A DNA stretch of 64,000 nucleotides, taken from assembly GCF_900155915.1 (NCBI RefSeq), contig NZ_FTPO01000001.1, forward strand, positions 1,918,318 through 1,982,317, given 5' to 3'. The translations under genes and the position numbers were made by a program. This document shows, piece after piece, positions 47,772 to 56,508 of this stretch. Positions within the stretch are counted from its first letter, which is position 1; each line of letters begins with the position of its first letter. The notes beneath the pieces are model-generated. The model was not told where the DNA came from. It searched no databases and saw only the letters and a list, made by a program, of their open reading frames with translations. This DNA comes from Microbacterium sp. RU33B. Lineage in GTDB: Bacteria > Actinomycetota > Actinomycetes > Actinomycetales > Microbacteriaceae.

Positions 47772-49259
47772 CTAGAGCGAGAACGCTTCGGTGTGGATGC
47801 GGGCCGACGGGATGCCTGCTGCCCGCAGGTCGGCGCGGACGGCCCGCATCCAGACGTCGGGCCCGCACACGTACACGTCGACGTCGGTCGCGTCGCCGAG
47901 CAGATGCCGGAACACGTCCGGACCGCGCCACGCGCTGTGCGAGGCCGGAAGCCAGGCCGCGCCCGTGCCCGCCGCGGCGCGGTGTCCGTCCAGCGCGACG
48001 TGGCGGAGGCCGCGGGTGCGGACGAGGTCGGCGATCGCCTCCCGTCGGATGCCGTCCGCGGAGACGCCGTCACGGGTGAGCAGGACGGCCGCACCGGGAT
48101 CGTACGACTCCCCCTCGAGCAGGGAGACCAGGGGCGCGACACCGGCGCCCGCGCCGATCATCAGCAGTCGTCTGCCGCCGCGGGCCGCGCCGGTCATGAG
48201 GCCGTACGGGCCCTCGACGAGCACGCGCGTTCCCGGCTTCATCCCCGCCAGGCGCGCCGTGCCGTCACCCGCGAGACGCGCCGAGACGACGAGCTCGCCC
48301 CGCGCGGGATCGGCGGACAGCGAGAACGGATGCCCGCGCGACCACCCGGGACCGTCGAGGAAGCGCCACACGAAGAACTGTCCGGGCTGAGCGCCGAGGC
48401 GCTCGAGACGGCGGCCGCGCATACGCACCGTCACCCCTCGATCGCCGTCGCGTTCGACGGAGGCGACGCGGATGCCGTGCCGGACCGACCGCAGGATCGG
48501 GAGAAGGATGCGGAACACGATCACCGCCGCGGCTGCGGCCCCCCACAGCCCCCACCAGTACGCCGTCGCGGCGGGCGAGGAGAGGAAGTCCGCGCCGGTC
48601 CACAGCTGGTGCGGAAGAGCCACCCCCACGCCGAGGTAGGCGTAGAGGTGCAGAAGGTGCCAGGACTCGTAGCGGAGCTTCCGCCGCGCGCGGCGGATCG
48701 ACGTGGCGGCGACGCCGATGACGAGCACGGTTCCCGCGGTCGCCAGCAGCATCCCTGGGTAGTCCCAGACGAACTCCCACAGCTGCACGAGAGGCGCGAT
48801 CCCGGCGTCGGCGGCGTAGCCGAAGACGAGCAGGACGATGTGCGCGAGCATGAGCCACACCGACCAGAATCCGACGAGGCGATGCATCCGCGTGAGCGCA
48901 TCGCGGCCGAAGCCGCGTTCGAACAGGGGCACGCGCGCCATCAGCAGCACCTGGTACAGCAGAAGGTTGGAGGCGACGAGCCCCGTCAGCCGTCCGAGCG
49001 CATCCAGAGACGAGGCGTCGAAGGCGAGGAGCGCATCGACTCCCCCGCCGATCACCCAGAGCCACGCGACGAACACGCTCGTGACCCAGATCGTGAGCGT
49101 CGCTGCGAGGTTCCACGCGGTCGCCCGGCGACGGCGCGAGGCCTGTGTCCGGCTCCGCGACGCGGGTTGCGCACCCACCGTACGGCCGAGTGCCCCCGAC
49201 GCGAGCGTCCCGGCGTCGCCGAAGGAGCTCGTGGGATGCGGTGCGATGAGCGAGTTCAT
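47772..49259 (-). CDS. Ferric-reductase-like transmembrane flavoprotein
   Basis: This 495-residue protein has an N-terminal disordered part, six membrane helices with likely heme His (MHRLVGFW, LAHIVLLVF, SWHLLHLYAYLG, ALPHQLW), an FAD-binding domain (RGHPFSLSADP) and an NAD(P)-binding domain (MIGAGAGVAPLVSLL, VDVYVCGPDVWMRAV). It should move electrons from NAD(P)H through FAD and heme across the membrane. It is 22 bases upstream of the FMN-binding gene. It belongs to the flavin redox operon. Confidence 0.9.
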   Translation of the reverse strand: MNSLIAPHPTSSFGDAGTLASGALGRTVGAQPASRSRTQASRRRRATAWNLAATLTIWVTSVFVAWLWVIGGGVDALLAFDASSLDALGRLTGLVASNLLLYQVLLMARVPLFERGFGRDALTRMHRLVGFWSVWLMLAHIVLLVFGYAADAGIAPLVQLWEFVWDYPGMLLATAGTVLVIGVAATSIRRARRKLRYESWHLLHLYAYLGVGVALPHQLWTGADFLSSPAATAYWWGLWGAAAAAVIVFRILLPILRSVRHGIRVASVERDGDRGVTVRMRGRRLERLGAQPGQFFVWRFLDGPGWSRGHPFSLSADPARGELVVSARLAGDGTARLAGMKPGTRVLVEGPYGLMTGAARGGRRLLMIGAGAGVAPLVSLLEGESYDPGAAVLLTRDGVSADGIRREAIADLVRTRGLRHVALDGHRAAAGTGAAWLPASHSAWRGPDVFRHLLGDATDVDVYVCGPDVWMRAVRADLRAAGIPSARIHTEAFSL

Positions 49260-49317
49260 CCTCGTGGTCTCCGATTCATTGCTCGCCTCCGGCGGCAGCC
49301 GCCGCCGGAGGGCACGG

Positions 49318-49806
49318 TCAGGGTGTCGCGCCGGGCGACGGGAGGAGGTCGGTGTCGGTGTCGCCGTCGTCGTCGGAGTCGCCGTCGGAGTCGGAGTGAT
49401 CGAGCGAGCCGCCGGGTCCGGGGCGGTGTCCGCGCAGCTCGTCGCCCCCACGCGCGCCGCCGTCGGGCCGCCCGAACCCGTCCTGATCACCGTCGTCGGA
49501 GAAGAATCCGCTGTCGCGCTGCGCGGGCGAATCGACAGCGGCGTGCGTCGCCGCGACGCCGACGCCGACTCCGACGCCGAGGAGTGCGACGGCTCCGACG
49601 GCGGCGCCGGCGATCCTCACTCCGGTGCGCTGCAGGAACGGCCGACGCGCAGACGACTGCGGCGCGACGCCGGGTCCCTGCGCGTCCGCCGTGGGGGCGT
49701 CGGGGGTGAGCGGCAGAGTCTCGGCGGCCTTCTCGTCGGCGCCGGCAGAGGAGACGGGGTCCACGAATGCGGGCTGGTCGGGGGTGTTGCGGGTGTCTTT
49801 TGTCAT
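49318..49806 (-). CDS. Acidic single-helix membrane protein of unknown function
   Basis: This 162-residue protein is not of a family I recognise. It has a soluble N-terminal part (about 1-60), one membrane helix (VRIAGAAVGAVALLGVGVGVGV, about 63-88) and an extracellular Gly/Asp-rich region ending in DSDSDGDSDDDGDTDTD. The tail could bind cations such as iron or calcium. ATG was chosen over a TTG upstream. It lies between the redox genes and the histidine kinase on the same strand. Confidence 0.72.
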   Translation of the reverse strand: MTKDTRNTPDQPAFVDPVSSAGADEKAAETLPLTPDAPTADAQGPGVAPQSSARRPFLQRTGVRIAGAAVGAVALLGVGVGVGVAATHAAVDSPAQRDSGFFSDDGDQDGFGRPDGGARGGDELRGHRPGPGGSLDHSDSDGDSDDDGDTDTDLLPSPGATP

Positions 49807-49902
49807 GCCCTCACTGTCGAGGGCCGGTTCCAAGACGGCGCAAAGAATCCGCTGCGTTCAGCAGATTCATCACCAGCTCATCGGAAGACGCTCGATGAAG
49901 GC

Positions 49903-50928
49903 TCAGGGCGTTCCCGCGGTGCCGCCGCGAGCTGCGGGGAGCGAAAGGACGAACGTCGTCCCTTCCGGGGTCGAGGACTCCACCCGGACGGTCCCCCCGA
50001 AGCGTGTCGCGACATCGCGCACGAGAGGAAGCCCGAGCCCGAATCCGCGGTGGGCCGTCGACGCGTCGGCGCGCGCGAAGCGCTCGAAGAGCCGCTCCGG
50101 ATCGCCCGGGATGCCGGAGCCTTCGTCCACCACGCGGATCCGCACGTCCGTGCCCGCGGCCGTCGCGATCACGGAGATCGTGCCGCCGCGCGGCGAGAAG
50201 CGCACGGCGTTGTCGAGCAGGGCGATGAGGGCGCGCATGAGCGCCGTCTCCTCCGCGGAGACGTTCAGCGCGGGCGGCACGTCCGATGCGATCCGGACGC
50301 CGGCCGCCTCCGCCCGCGGTCCGATCACCTCGATCGCGCCGCGGGTCGCCGCCTCGACGGCGGTCACGGCCTCGGCGTCGCCTCGGCGACCGCCCGCGGT
50401 CTCCGCGGTCAGGAGAAGATCGGTGAGGACATCGTCCATCACCGACGCATCCCGACGGAGATCGGCGAGGACCGATCCGACGTCGCCGCCGCGTTCGAGA
50501 CGGTGCTGGGCGAGCTGGATCCGGCTCGTCAGGGTCGTGAGCGGCGTGCGCAGCTCGTGACTCGCATCGGCGACGAACGCGCGCTGCACCTGAAGGGCCT
50601 CGGCCAGCGGTCGGGAGGCGCGCCCGGCCATGTACCAGGCGAGGACGCCGAGGGCGAGGACGCCGATGATCCCCAGCACGATGGCGACCGGCACGACGTC
50701 GTCGAGGTCGATGACGCGGTCATCCCACCGCTCGCCGCCCCCGCCACCCTCCCCCCGCCCGGGTCGGGCGTCCGGTCGCGAGGTGGCGAACATGACGGCG
50801 ACCGTCACCGCGGTGATGGCTCCGACGACGGCCGCCGAGGCCAGCCCGACCGTGAGCCCCACCCGAACGGCGGAGCGCTGCACACGCTGCCGATCAGCTG
50901 CGACCGCCGGGGTCTCCTGCCCGGTCAC
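49903..50928 (-). CDS. Sensor histidine kinase
   Basis: This 341-residue kinase has two membrane helices (about 20-45 and 72-95) with only a short Gly/Arg-rich loop between, which limits space for a periplasmic sensor. The H-box is VADASHELRTPLTTLTSRI, followed by N-box LLDNAVRFSP, G1 VVDEGSGIP and G2 GFGLGLPLV. The GTG start overlaps the regulator stop (GTGA). With the response regulator it heads the redox gene run and likely controls it. The signal is unknown. Confidence 0.93.
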   Translation of the reverse strand: MTGQETPAVAADRQRVQRSAVRVGLTVGLASAAVVGAITAVTVAVMFATSRPDARPGRGEGGGGGERWDDRVIDLDDVVPVAIVLGIIGVLALGVLAWYMAGRASRPLAEALQVQRAFVADASHELRTPLTTLTSRIQLAQHRLERGGDVGSVLADLRRDASVMDDVLTDLLLTAETAGGRRGDAEAVTAVEAATRGAIEVIGPRAEAAGVRIASDVPPALNVSAEETALMRALIALLDNAVRFSPRGGTISVIATAAGTDVRIRVVDEGSGIPGDPERLFERFARADASTAHRGFGLGLPLVRDVATRFGGTVRVESSTPEGTTFVLSLPAARGGTAGTP

Positions 50929-51611
50929 GACGGGTCCCCGCTCCGGTAGCCGCGAGAGCGCACGGTGTCGATGATCTCGGGTGTCGCCTTCCGCCGGATG
51001 TAGTGCACATACGTGTCGACCGTGGCGGGCGACCCGCCCGGGAAGACCGCATCGACGACTTCCTCTCGCGTGAACACATGCTCCGGCGACGAGGTCAGCA
51101 GCTCGAGGAGCTCGGTCTCCGCCGTCGTCAGCGACACCCGGCGTTCCGTCGGCGAGTACAGCGCCTGGGTGCGCGGAGTGAAGATCCACGAGCCGATCTC
51201 CCGCCGGTCGCCGATCGCGCGGCTGCCTCTGCGCAGCGCGCGCAGACGCGCCAGCAGCTCGGCGAAGTCGAACGGCTTGACCAGGTAGTCGTCGGCCCCG
51301 CCATCCAGACCGCTCACCCGGTCGTCGATCGAGCCGAGCGCGGTGAGCATGAGCGCCGGAGTCGCGATCCGCGCCGTGCGGATCGCGACGAGGAGTTCCA
51401 CTCCCGACATCACGGGCAGCCGACGGTCCACGACCATGACGTCGTAGCGTCGGCGGAGCGCCAGCGTCAGCGCGTCTTCGCCGGATGCCGCGTGGTCGAC
51501 GTCGTAGTCCTCGGAGAGCACCTCGACGACGATCTGCGCGATCTCCCCTTCGTCCTCGACGTACAGCAGGCGCGGTCGCGCCTCGCCGCGGAGGTCGGTG
51601 GGCTCGGACAC
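50925..51611 (-). CDS. OmpR-family response regulator
   Basis: This 228-residue regulator has a receiver domain with acidic YVEDEGEIA, phosphoacceptor Asp in DVMVVDRRLP and Lys in DDYLVKPFDF. The C-terminal winged helix (about 130-225) has VSLTTAETELLELL and VDTYVHYIRRK. It starts GTG. It overlaps the kinase gene and is divergent from the VIT gene with about 95 bases between. Confidence 0.94.
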   Translation of the reverse strand: MSEPTDLRGEARPRLLYVEDEGEIAQIVVEVLSEDYDVDHAASGEDALTLALRRRYDVMVVDRRLPVMSGVELLVAIRTARIATPALMLTALGSIDDRVSGLDGGADDYLVKPFDFAELLARLRALRRGSRAIGDRREIGSWIFTPRTQALYSPTERRVSLTTAETELLELLTSSPEHVFTREEVVDAVFPGGSPATVDTYVHYIRRKATPEIIDTVRSRGYRSGDPS

Positions 51612-51706
51612 GCGCCCAGTCTGCCAGTCGCCCGCGCAGCGACGGCATCATCCTCCGTCGGGAGGGCCGATTGCCGCGGATGCCGGGCAGGTGCTTGAGT
51701 GAGCGC

Positions 51707-52438
51707 ATGACGACCGACTCCACGCCGATCCCCCCGCACGCCGATGAGCCCCATCGCGGCGGGGTGGCGCAGCGTCTCAACTGGCTGCGGGCCGGAGTGC
51801 TCGGAGCCAACGACGGCATCGTCTCCGTCGCCGCGGTCGTGGTCGGCGTCGCCAGCGCCACCGGTGACGCCGGACCCATCCTGACCGCGGGACTGGCCGC
51901 GCTCGTCGGAGGCGCCATCTCGATGGCGCTCGGCGAATACGTCAGCGTCAGCAGCCAGAGCGACAGCGAGCACGCGCTCATCGCGAAGGAGCGGCAAGAG
52001 CTGCGCGACATGCCCGAAGAGGAGCTCGAGGAGCTGGCGGCGCTGTATCGCGCACAGGGCCTGAGCGAGGCGACCGCCCACCAGGTCGCGGTCGAGCTGA
52101 CCGCGCACGACGCCCTGTCCGCGCACCTGTCGGCGGAGCTCCACATCGACCAGGACGACGTCGTCAGCGCGTGGCACGCGGCCGGCGCATCGGCGGCCGC
52201 CTTCACGATCGGCGCGATCCTGCCGATGCTCGCGATCCTGCTGCCTCCCGCGGACTGGCGCATCCCCGTGACGTTCGTCGCGGTGCTCGTCGCCCTCGCC
52301 CTCACCGGCGCGCTCTCCGCGCACATCGGCGGCAGCTCTCGGCTGCGTGCGACCGTGCGCGTCGTCGTCGGCGGTGCCCTCGCCCTCGCGGCCACCTACG
52401 GCGTCGGAGCGCTCCTCGGAGCATCCGGGATCGTGTGA
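51707..52438 (+). CDS. VIT1/CCC1-family iron/manganese transporter
   Basis: This 243-residue membrane protein has NWLRAGVLGANDGIVSVAAVVVG at the start, AISMALGEYVSVSSQSDSE, a cytoplasmic helical insert with EERQEL-like acidic helices (about 85-140) and three C-terminal helices. This matches the VIT family, which moves Fe2+ or Mn2+ out of the cytosol. The ATG has no strong ribosome site. It is divergent from the two-component and redox genes, which fits an iron theme. Confidence 0.9.
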   Translation: MTTDSTPIPPHADEPHRGGVAQRLNWLRAGVLGANDGIVSVAAVVVGVASATGDAGPILTAGLAALVGGAISMALGEYVSVSSQSDSEHALIAKERQELRDMPEEELEELAALYRAQGLSEATAHQVAVELTAHDALSAHLSAELHIDQDDVVSAWHAAGASAAAFTIGAILPMLAILLPPADWRIPVTFVAVLVALALTGALSAHIGGSSRLRATVRVVVGGALALAATYGVGALLGASGIV

Positions 52439-52749
52439 CGGGCCGCGCCCGAGTCGCCGCGCTCTGCGGCGGCCTGCGGCGCGAAGTCACGCGACTCGCT
52501 GGACCCATGACTCCGATGCGGTCGCTTCGGGTGCCTCAGCGCATGGGGTCGGTGTTCGCCGCGTGTGTGATCAGGGAGATCCGAGGGGCTGTCGCATTCC
52601 CCGAGGCTTGTCTGGGCCTTCGCACGGGCGGGGTATTCGGGCACGGTCGGGCCGGGGATATCGGGCATCTGGTCGGTGGATCTCCTGCGCGGTGCAGGAC
52701 CCTCAATCGAGCCGATTGTCTAGGCGTCCCCGCTGGATATCGTTGGCGC
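52439..52749. other. Intergenic stretch of 311 bases
   Basis: I see no supported gene, RNA or strong hairpin here. A/T content rises toward the downstream gene, which marks the start of the accessory stretch. Confidence 0.5.
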
Positions 52750-53259
52750 ATGGACCGGCATTTTCGCCATAGCAGTCGCCCCGCGCGATGGAACGGCACC
52801 GACCTGGAGTCGGTCGACCGAGGGGGCCCGGCCGAAGTCGAGGTCTGGGCGGGGTGGACTGAGGATGACACCCAACTTTGGGAGGCATTCACCGCGATCC
52901 AGACTGCGGGCGGGGACGCGGTCCAACTACGCACAGTCCCGGCGTACGCGTACGGCCTGAACTATGGAGACATCGTCGAGTACGCCGTATCGGCAGAGGG
53001 GCCGCTGGTCATCAGCCGCGTCAGGAGCCCCGGTGGCCAAGCGACCTTCCGGGTATGGCTGGGCGCGGAGCCGCATGTTGATGCCTGGCGACACATCGCC
53101 GAGACTTACGCAAAACGCGGTTGCGTCGTCGATGTGCTGACCGTAAGCCTCGTCGCTTTGTCGTGTGCGGTCGAGGATTCCTGCACCATCGAGGCGATGC
53201 TCAAGGAAGATGCGGGCCGCACTGGTCTCGTATGGGAGCACGGCACGCCGATCGACTGA
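52750..53259 (+). CDS. DUF4265 domain-containing protein
   Basis: This 169-residue soluble protein has the DUF4265 pattern: VEVWAGWTEDDTQLWEAFTAI, LRTVPAYAYGLNYGDIVEYAVS and a later alpha/beta half with CVVDVLTVSLVAL. The domain is small and of unknown function. Codon use is less GC-biased than in the core genes upstream. It begins a plus-strand pair with the 124-residue protein. Confidence 0.8.
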   Translation: MDRHFRHSSRPARWNGTDLESVDRGGPAEVEVWAGWTEDDTQLWEAFTAIQTAGGDAVQLRTVPAYAYGLNYGDIVEYAVSAEGPLVISRVRSPGGQATFRVWLGAEPHVDAWRHIAETYAKRGCVVDVLTVSLVALSCAVEDSCTIEAMLKEDAGRTGLVWEHGTPID

Positions 53260-53339
53260 TCGATTCTGTCGTAGCCCACCGGCGCTCCGGGTGCATTCGC
53301 TTCATCGTCGCCTCCGGTAGCCTTTGATATCTTCAGCCC

Positions 53340-53714
53340 ATGGCATGGTTTCGTCGAACGCCTCTACAGCCGACGTCGCGATCACGGCTAAGAGCGACCA
53401 CTGACGCCGGCGAGAGCTACGAGGATCCCTCCGAGGACGTGCTGTTTGAGATCGTTCATGACGTCGAAGTCGGCAACTCGGAATGGGTCATCGTCGAGCG
53501 GGTCGCTGATGCGTCACGTCAGACCTACATTCAGACCATTCGGAACCGCGACGGCTCGTACGCGGTCGAGTACCGAGAGGGCGACCCGAAGGACCATTTC
53601 GTAGCCCAAGCCGAAAGCTTTCGAGATGCACACGCGTTGCTGGCGGGGTGGGCTTTCGACACTCCAGGGTGGGCCGAAGGTCGGGAGTGGAGCAGGCTGA
53701 CATTCATGGTGTGA
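53340..53714 (+). CDS. Small soluble protein, function unknown
   Basis: This 124-residue protein is not recognised. After a basic start (MAWFRRTPLQPTSRSRLR) it has a beta-rich body with DVEVGNSEWVIVERVADASRQTYIQTIRN and aromatic C-terminal residues WAFDTPGWAEGREW. No signal peptide or helix is seen. It lies 80 bases from the DUF4265 gene. Small lone proteins of this sort are often immunity or stress proteins, but nothing here shows that. Confidence 0.65.
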   Translation: MAWFRRTPLQPTSRSRLRATTDAGESYEDPSEDVLFEIVHDVEVGNSEWVIVERVADASRQTYIQTIRNRDGSYAVEYREGDPKDHFVAQAESFRDAHALLAGWAFDTPGWAEGREWSRLTFMV

Positions 53715-53881
53715 CTCAGAGCGACCACCGACCCGCGCGCGGGAAGTGCCAGCGGCCACCCAAAGTCTCGGCCGACTCGCGGTGCTCGTTCGTGGGTTCG
53801 ATCAAGCACAGGGTGTGAGACGACCAGCCGCGCGCGCTGATCGGCCGAACTTGGGTCGAGCAGGGCCGCCATTAGAGGGCC

Positions 53882-54334
53882 TCAGCCGCGGAACTCGATG
53901 ACCGTCGGTTCAGCGGACTCACCCGGAGGCCACAGCTCCACCCGCGACAGCGGGATTGGAGCGTCGCGCATGATTGGCTCGAGCACCTGCCACACGTCCT
54001 CGCGGTCAGTGCCATAGAAATACAAGGCGTACTCGGACGCACCGATTTCGTTGCCGTCGATGTAGCCCGACCCCGAAGTCTCAAGAGCAGCGGCAGCACG
54101 GTCCTCGACCGCCCACATTTGCTCGAGCGTGCTGTCGTCGCCGAATTCAGTGTCGAGGGCGAACACGACCAGCACCAGGTCTTCGAGGTACGGAGACGTC
54201 TCCACGACGGCGTTGTCGCTTTGGGAAGGTGCCGCCTCAAGAACTGCAGAGGAAGTGCACCCGCTCAGGAAGCCGGCAAGGCTACCCAGGAGGAGAATAG
54301 CGCCCACATCACGAGCACGAAGGGCGAGGCGCAT
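53882..54334 (-). CDS. Predicted lipoprotein, function unknown
   Basis: This 150-residue protein has a lipoprotein signal peptide: basic start, hydrophobic VGAILLLGSLAGFLSGC and Cys at residue 27 in the lipobox LSGC. The mature part is acidic with GYIDGNEIGASEYALYFYGTDRED. No family is recognised. It is on the opposite strand to the two preceding genes and in line with the next unknown gene. Confidence 0.75.
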   Translation of the reverse strand: MRLALRARDVGAILLLGSLAGFLSGCTSSAVLEAAPSQSDNAVVETSPYLEDLVLVVFALDTEFGDDSTLEQMWAVEDRAAAALETSGSGYIDGNEIGASEYALYFYGTDREDVWQVLEPIMRDAPIPLSRVELWPPGESAEPTVIEFRG

Positions 54335-54445
54335 TGGTCAAATCTATGAAGCGGTCGAAGCTGAGTGCGCGGATCTGAAGTGCGGACGGTCGCAAGTGGA
54401 CCGGCTTGCGACTCAACGACTGTGTTCGGTGTACGCCGTCTCCGA

Positions 54446-54973
54446 CTACTCCGGCTTCTCGAAAGTAATCTCGTCGATGCGGTACGGACCCGAGCCGACC
54501 TCAAGGTCGACTTGGATAACGAAGTCGGCTAGCGCCGAGTCCGAAGGATTGCCACCCGTGCCGATCGCGCCGGGCTCTTCATCCCAAGCGACGAGTGTGG
54601 TCCGTACTACGTACCGCCCGTCACCCAACCGAAGGCGTAACGGTGCTCCAGCGACATCACCGACGCCTTCGATCCCACTCACAAGCGCTTCCCCACCGGA
54701 CACTACGAGCAGATACGGTTCGCTCGTAACAACTTCGTAGGTCCGCTCACGACTCGAGAGACCCTCACCTGGTGGGGAAAGGCGGACTCCCCACGTGCCG
54801 TCCGACTCGATGTTGACAGGGACGAGATCTCCTGACGCGATCGCGTCGTGCAGGCGATCGTTGACGTGTTCCTCCCAGGAGTCGTAGTCACGGACCGCGC
54901 CGAACGCGTGCGGCGACCACACGCACAACATCCCGGCATCGGTTCGCACAGGCATGATCGCGGCAGAGTCCAC
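54446..54973 (-). CDS. Soluble protein, function unknown
   Basis: This 175-residue protein begins VDSAAIMPVRTDAGMLCVWSP (GTG start) and has two beta-rich halves: VPVNIESDGTWGVRLSPPGEG and RYVVRTTLVAWDEEPGAIG. There is no signal peptide. I do not recognise it. It lies 111 bases upstream of the lipoprotein gene and may be co-transcribed with it. Base composition is lower in GC than the core genes. Confidence 0.65.
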   Translation of the reverse strand: MDSAAIMPVRTDAGMLCVWSPHAFGAVRDYDSWEEHVNDRLHDAIASGDLVPVNIESDGTWGVRLSPPGEGLSSRERTYEVVTSEPYLLVVSGGEALVSGIEGVGDVAGAPLRLRLGDGRYVVRTTLVAWDEEPGAIGTGGNPSDSALADFVIQVDLEVGSGPYRIDEITFEKPE

Positions 54974-55074
54974 GGCCGCAGTCTAGGACTGCCGCATTCG
55001 GCGCGCTAAGCCACCGGCTTGGGCTTCAGAGAAGAAGTCGCCGCCTGTCGTCGTCCTGGGACCACGATCACGGA

Positions 55075-55301
55075 ATGATGTCACCGACGCCCGCCACGGT
55101 CGAGCCCGGCATCTACCAGCACTTCAAGGCGCGCGCTACGAGGTGATCGGTGTGGGGCGGCACAGCGAAACCGATGAGCAGCTCGTTTTCTACCGCAAGC
55201 TTTACGACGACTACAGCTTCTGGGTGTGACCCCTCGGCATGTTCCAGGAGCCCGTGAGTCGCGACGGTTACGAAGGACCCCGGTTCATCCGCATCGCCTG
55301 A
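55075..55301 (+). pseudogene. DUF1653 protein, broken by frameshift and nonsense change
   Basis: Translation in two frames gives a DUF1653 protein: MMSPTPATVEPGIYQHFK in one, then ARYEVIGVGRHSETDEQL and VFYRKLYDDYSFWV in another, a TGA, and PLGMFQEPVSRDGYEGPRF. The family normally reads HYKG..YEVIG and FWVRPLEMF. A single lost G after AAG and a CGA-to-TGA change explain both breaks. Two independent lesions make a sequencing error unlikely. The rest of the 400-base gap around it shows nothing. Confidence 0.82.
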
Positions 55302-55373
55302 CGACAAGACCGGACGCCGATGGCCCGCGGGCACCACTCGTAGCCCCGATTCGGCATGTTCTAGGCTTCGCTC

Positions 55374-56006
55374 ATGCCCTCGATCGTCGGAGATGCCTAC
55401 TCGGCTCGGGCCGCTGAGTATGTGGACAAGCTTGGTTCTATCGCGGCGATGCACTCATCCGACGTCGCCTTGATCACATCATGGGCCGCACATGTGGATG
55501 GCCCGATACTTGACGCCGGGTGCGGCCCGGGGCACTGGACCGCCTGGCTCAGCGATCACGGCAACGACGTGCGAGGAATCGATCAGGTGCCCGAGTTCGT
55601 GAAGTACGCTCGCGAGAGCTACCCCGGTGTCTCGTTCACGTTGGGACGCTTCGACACCCTGCCCGACGCTTCCGGCACGGTCGGCGGAATCCTGGCGTGG
55701 TACTCCCTGATCCACCACGAACCGAGCGCGGTACGCGCCTCACTCGACGAGTTCGCCCGGATCCTGCGACCAGGCGGCGCACTCCTGATGGGCTTCTTCA
55801 TAGGCCCCGTCATCGAGCCGTTCGACCACACCGTCGCCACCGCCTACCGCTGGCCGTCCGACGCCCTTTCGGGCGAGCTGCGCGCCGCCGGCTTCGAAGT
55901 CATTGAGACTCACACCCGCACCGGACAGAACCCGAAGCCCCGACCGCACGGCGCGATCATTGCGCAACGCGCCCAGCTAGACAGTGGTCACCCCGACCGA
56001 CCTTGA
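55374..56006 (+). CDS. Class I SAM-dependent methyltransferase
   Basis: This 210-residue enzyme has the SAM loop ILDAGCGPGHWTAWL near residue 45, the acidic residue in VRGIDQVPEFV and the later ILRPGGALLMGFF strand. YSLIHHEP follows in the catalytic region. The family covers small-molecule and tRNA methylation; the substrate is not evident. It stands alone on the plus strand. The ATG matches the usual start ahead of an AYSARAAEYVDKLG motif. Confidence 0.86.
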   Translation: MPSIVGDAYSARAAEYVDKLGSIAAMHSSDVALITSWAAHVDGPILDAGCGPGHWTAWLSDHGNDVRGIDQVPEFVKYARESYPGVSFTLGRFDTLPDASGTVGGILAWYSLIHHEPSAVRASLDEFARILRPGGALLMGFFIGPVIEPFDHTVATAYRWPSDALSGELRAAGFEVIETHTRTGQNPKPRPHGAIIAQRAQLDSGHPDRP

Positions 56007-56305
56007 ATGATCTGACGGCCTTGAGAAGAGGCCGTCTTCGAGCTGACATCAGCCTGCTCGGTCAGTCTTGCGACACGAAGCTGGAACGTCGAGCGGCCAT
56101 AGCGCTCTTCTCGAAGGTGATAGCACACCGGGCACCCTGAGCCGCTCTCGGCGCGGAGTCCAAGGCGGGCCGGCCCGGCGTGCCCACAGCTGGGCTGCCA
56201 CCACGCGCGATCGGCTTTCGGTCGGCGCGTTGCGGACAGGAAATGGCCCGCAGCCGTTCTCGATTCCGCGGCGCGCCGCTCGCGGAGATTTCGATACGGC
56301 GGCAT
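55988..56305 (-). CDS. Possible zinc-ribbon (DUF4379-like) small protein or fragment
   Basis: This 105-residue frame contains ADRAWWQPSCGHAGPARLG and then SGSGCPVCYHLREER, which fits the treble-clef pattern WW.C..GH...R..G.GCP.C. Full-length proteins of this group have several such units, so it may be a remnant. It overlaps the methyltransferase end by 19 bases. The following 200 bases up to 56508 hold nothing I can support. Confidence 0.35.
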   Translation of the reverse strand: MPPYRNLRERRAAESRTAAGHFLSATRRPKADRAWWQPSCGHAGPARLGLRAESGSGCPVCYHLREERYGRSTFQLRVARLTEQADVSSKTASSQGRQIIQGRSG

Positions 56306-56508
56306 TCGCCGAGATGAAGGCGGTCGAGGTCGAGGTTCGCACCCTCAGTGGCCCCCGGACAGCCTCGTCGGAGTCAAGCTCATGCAAGTTGCGCTTAACG
56401 CGGACGGGCCCCTCACGGACCAGGCGGCAGAAGGTGGTGAACGCGAAGCCACGATGAAACTCTTCGCTGGCGCCATCGGCGCCTTCGCACGCTCCGGGAT
56501 GGCGGTGC

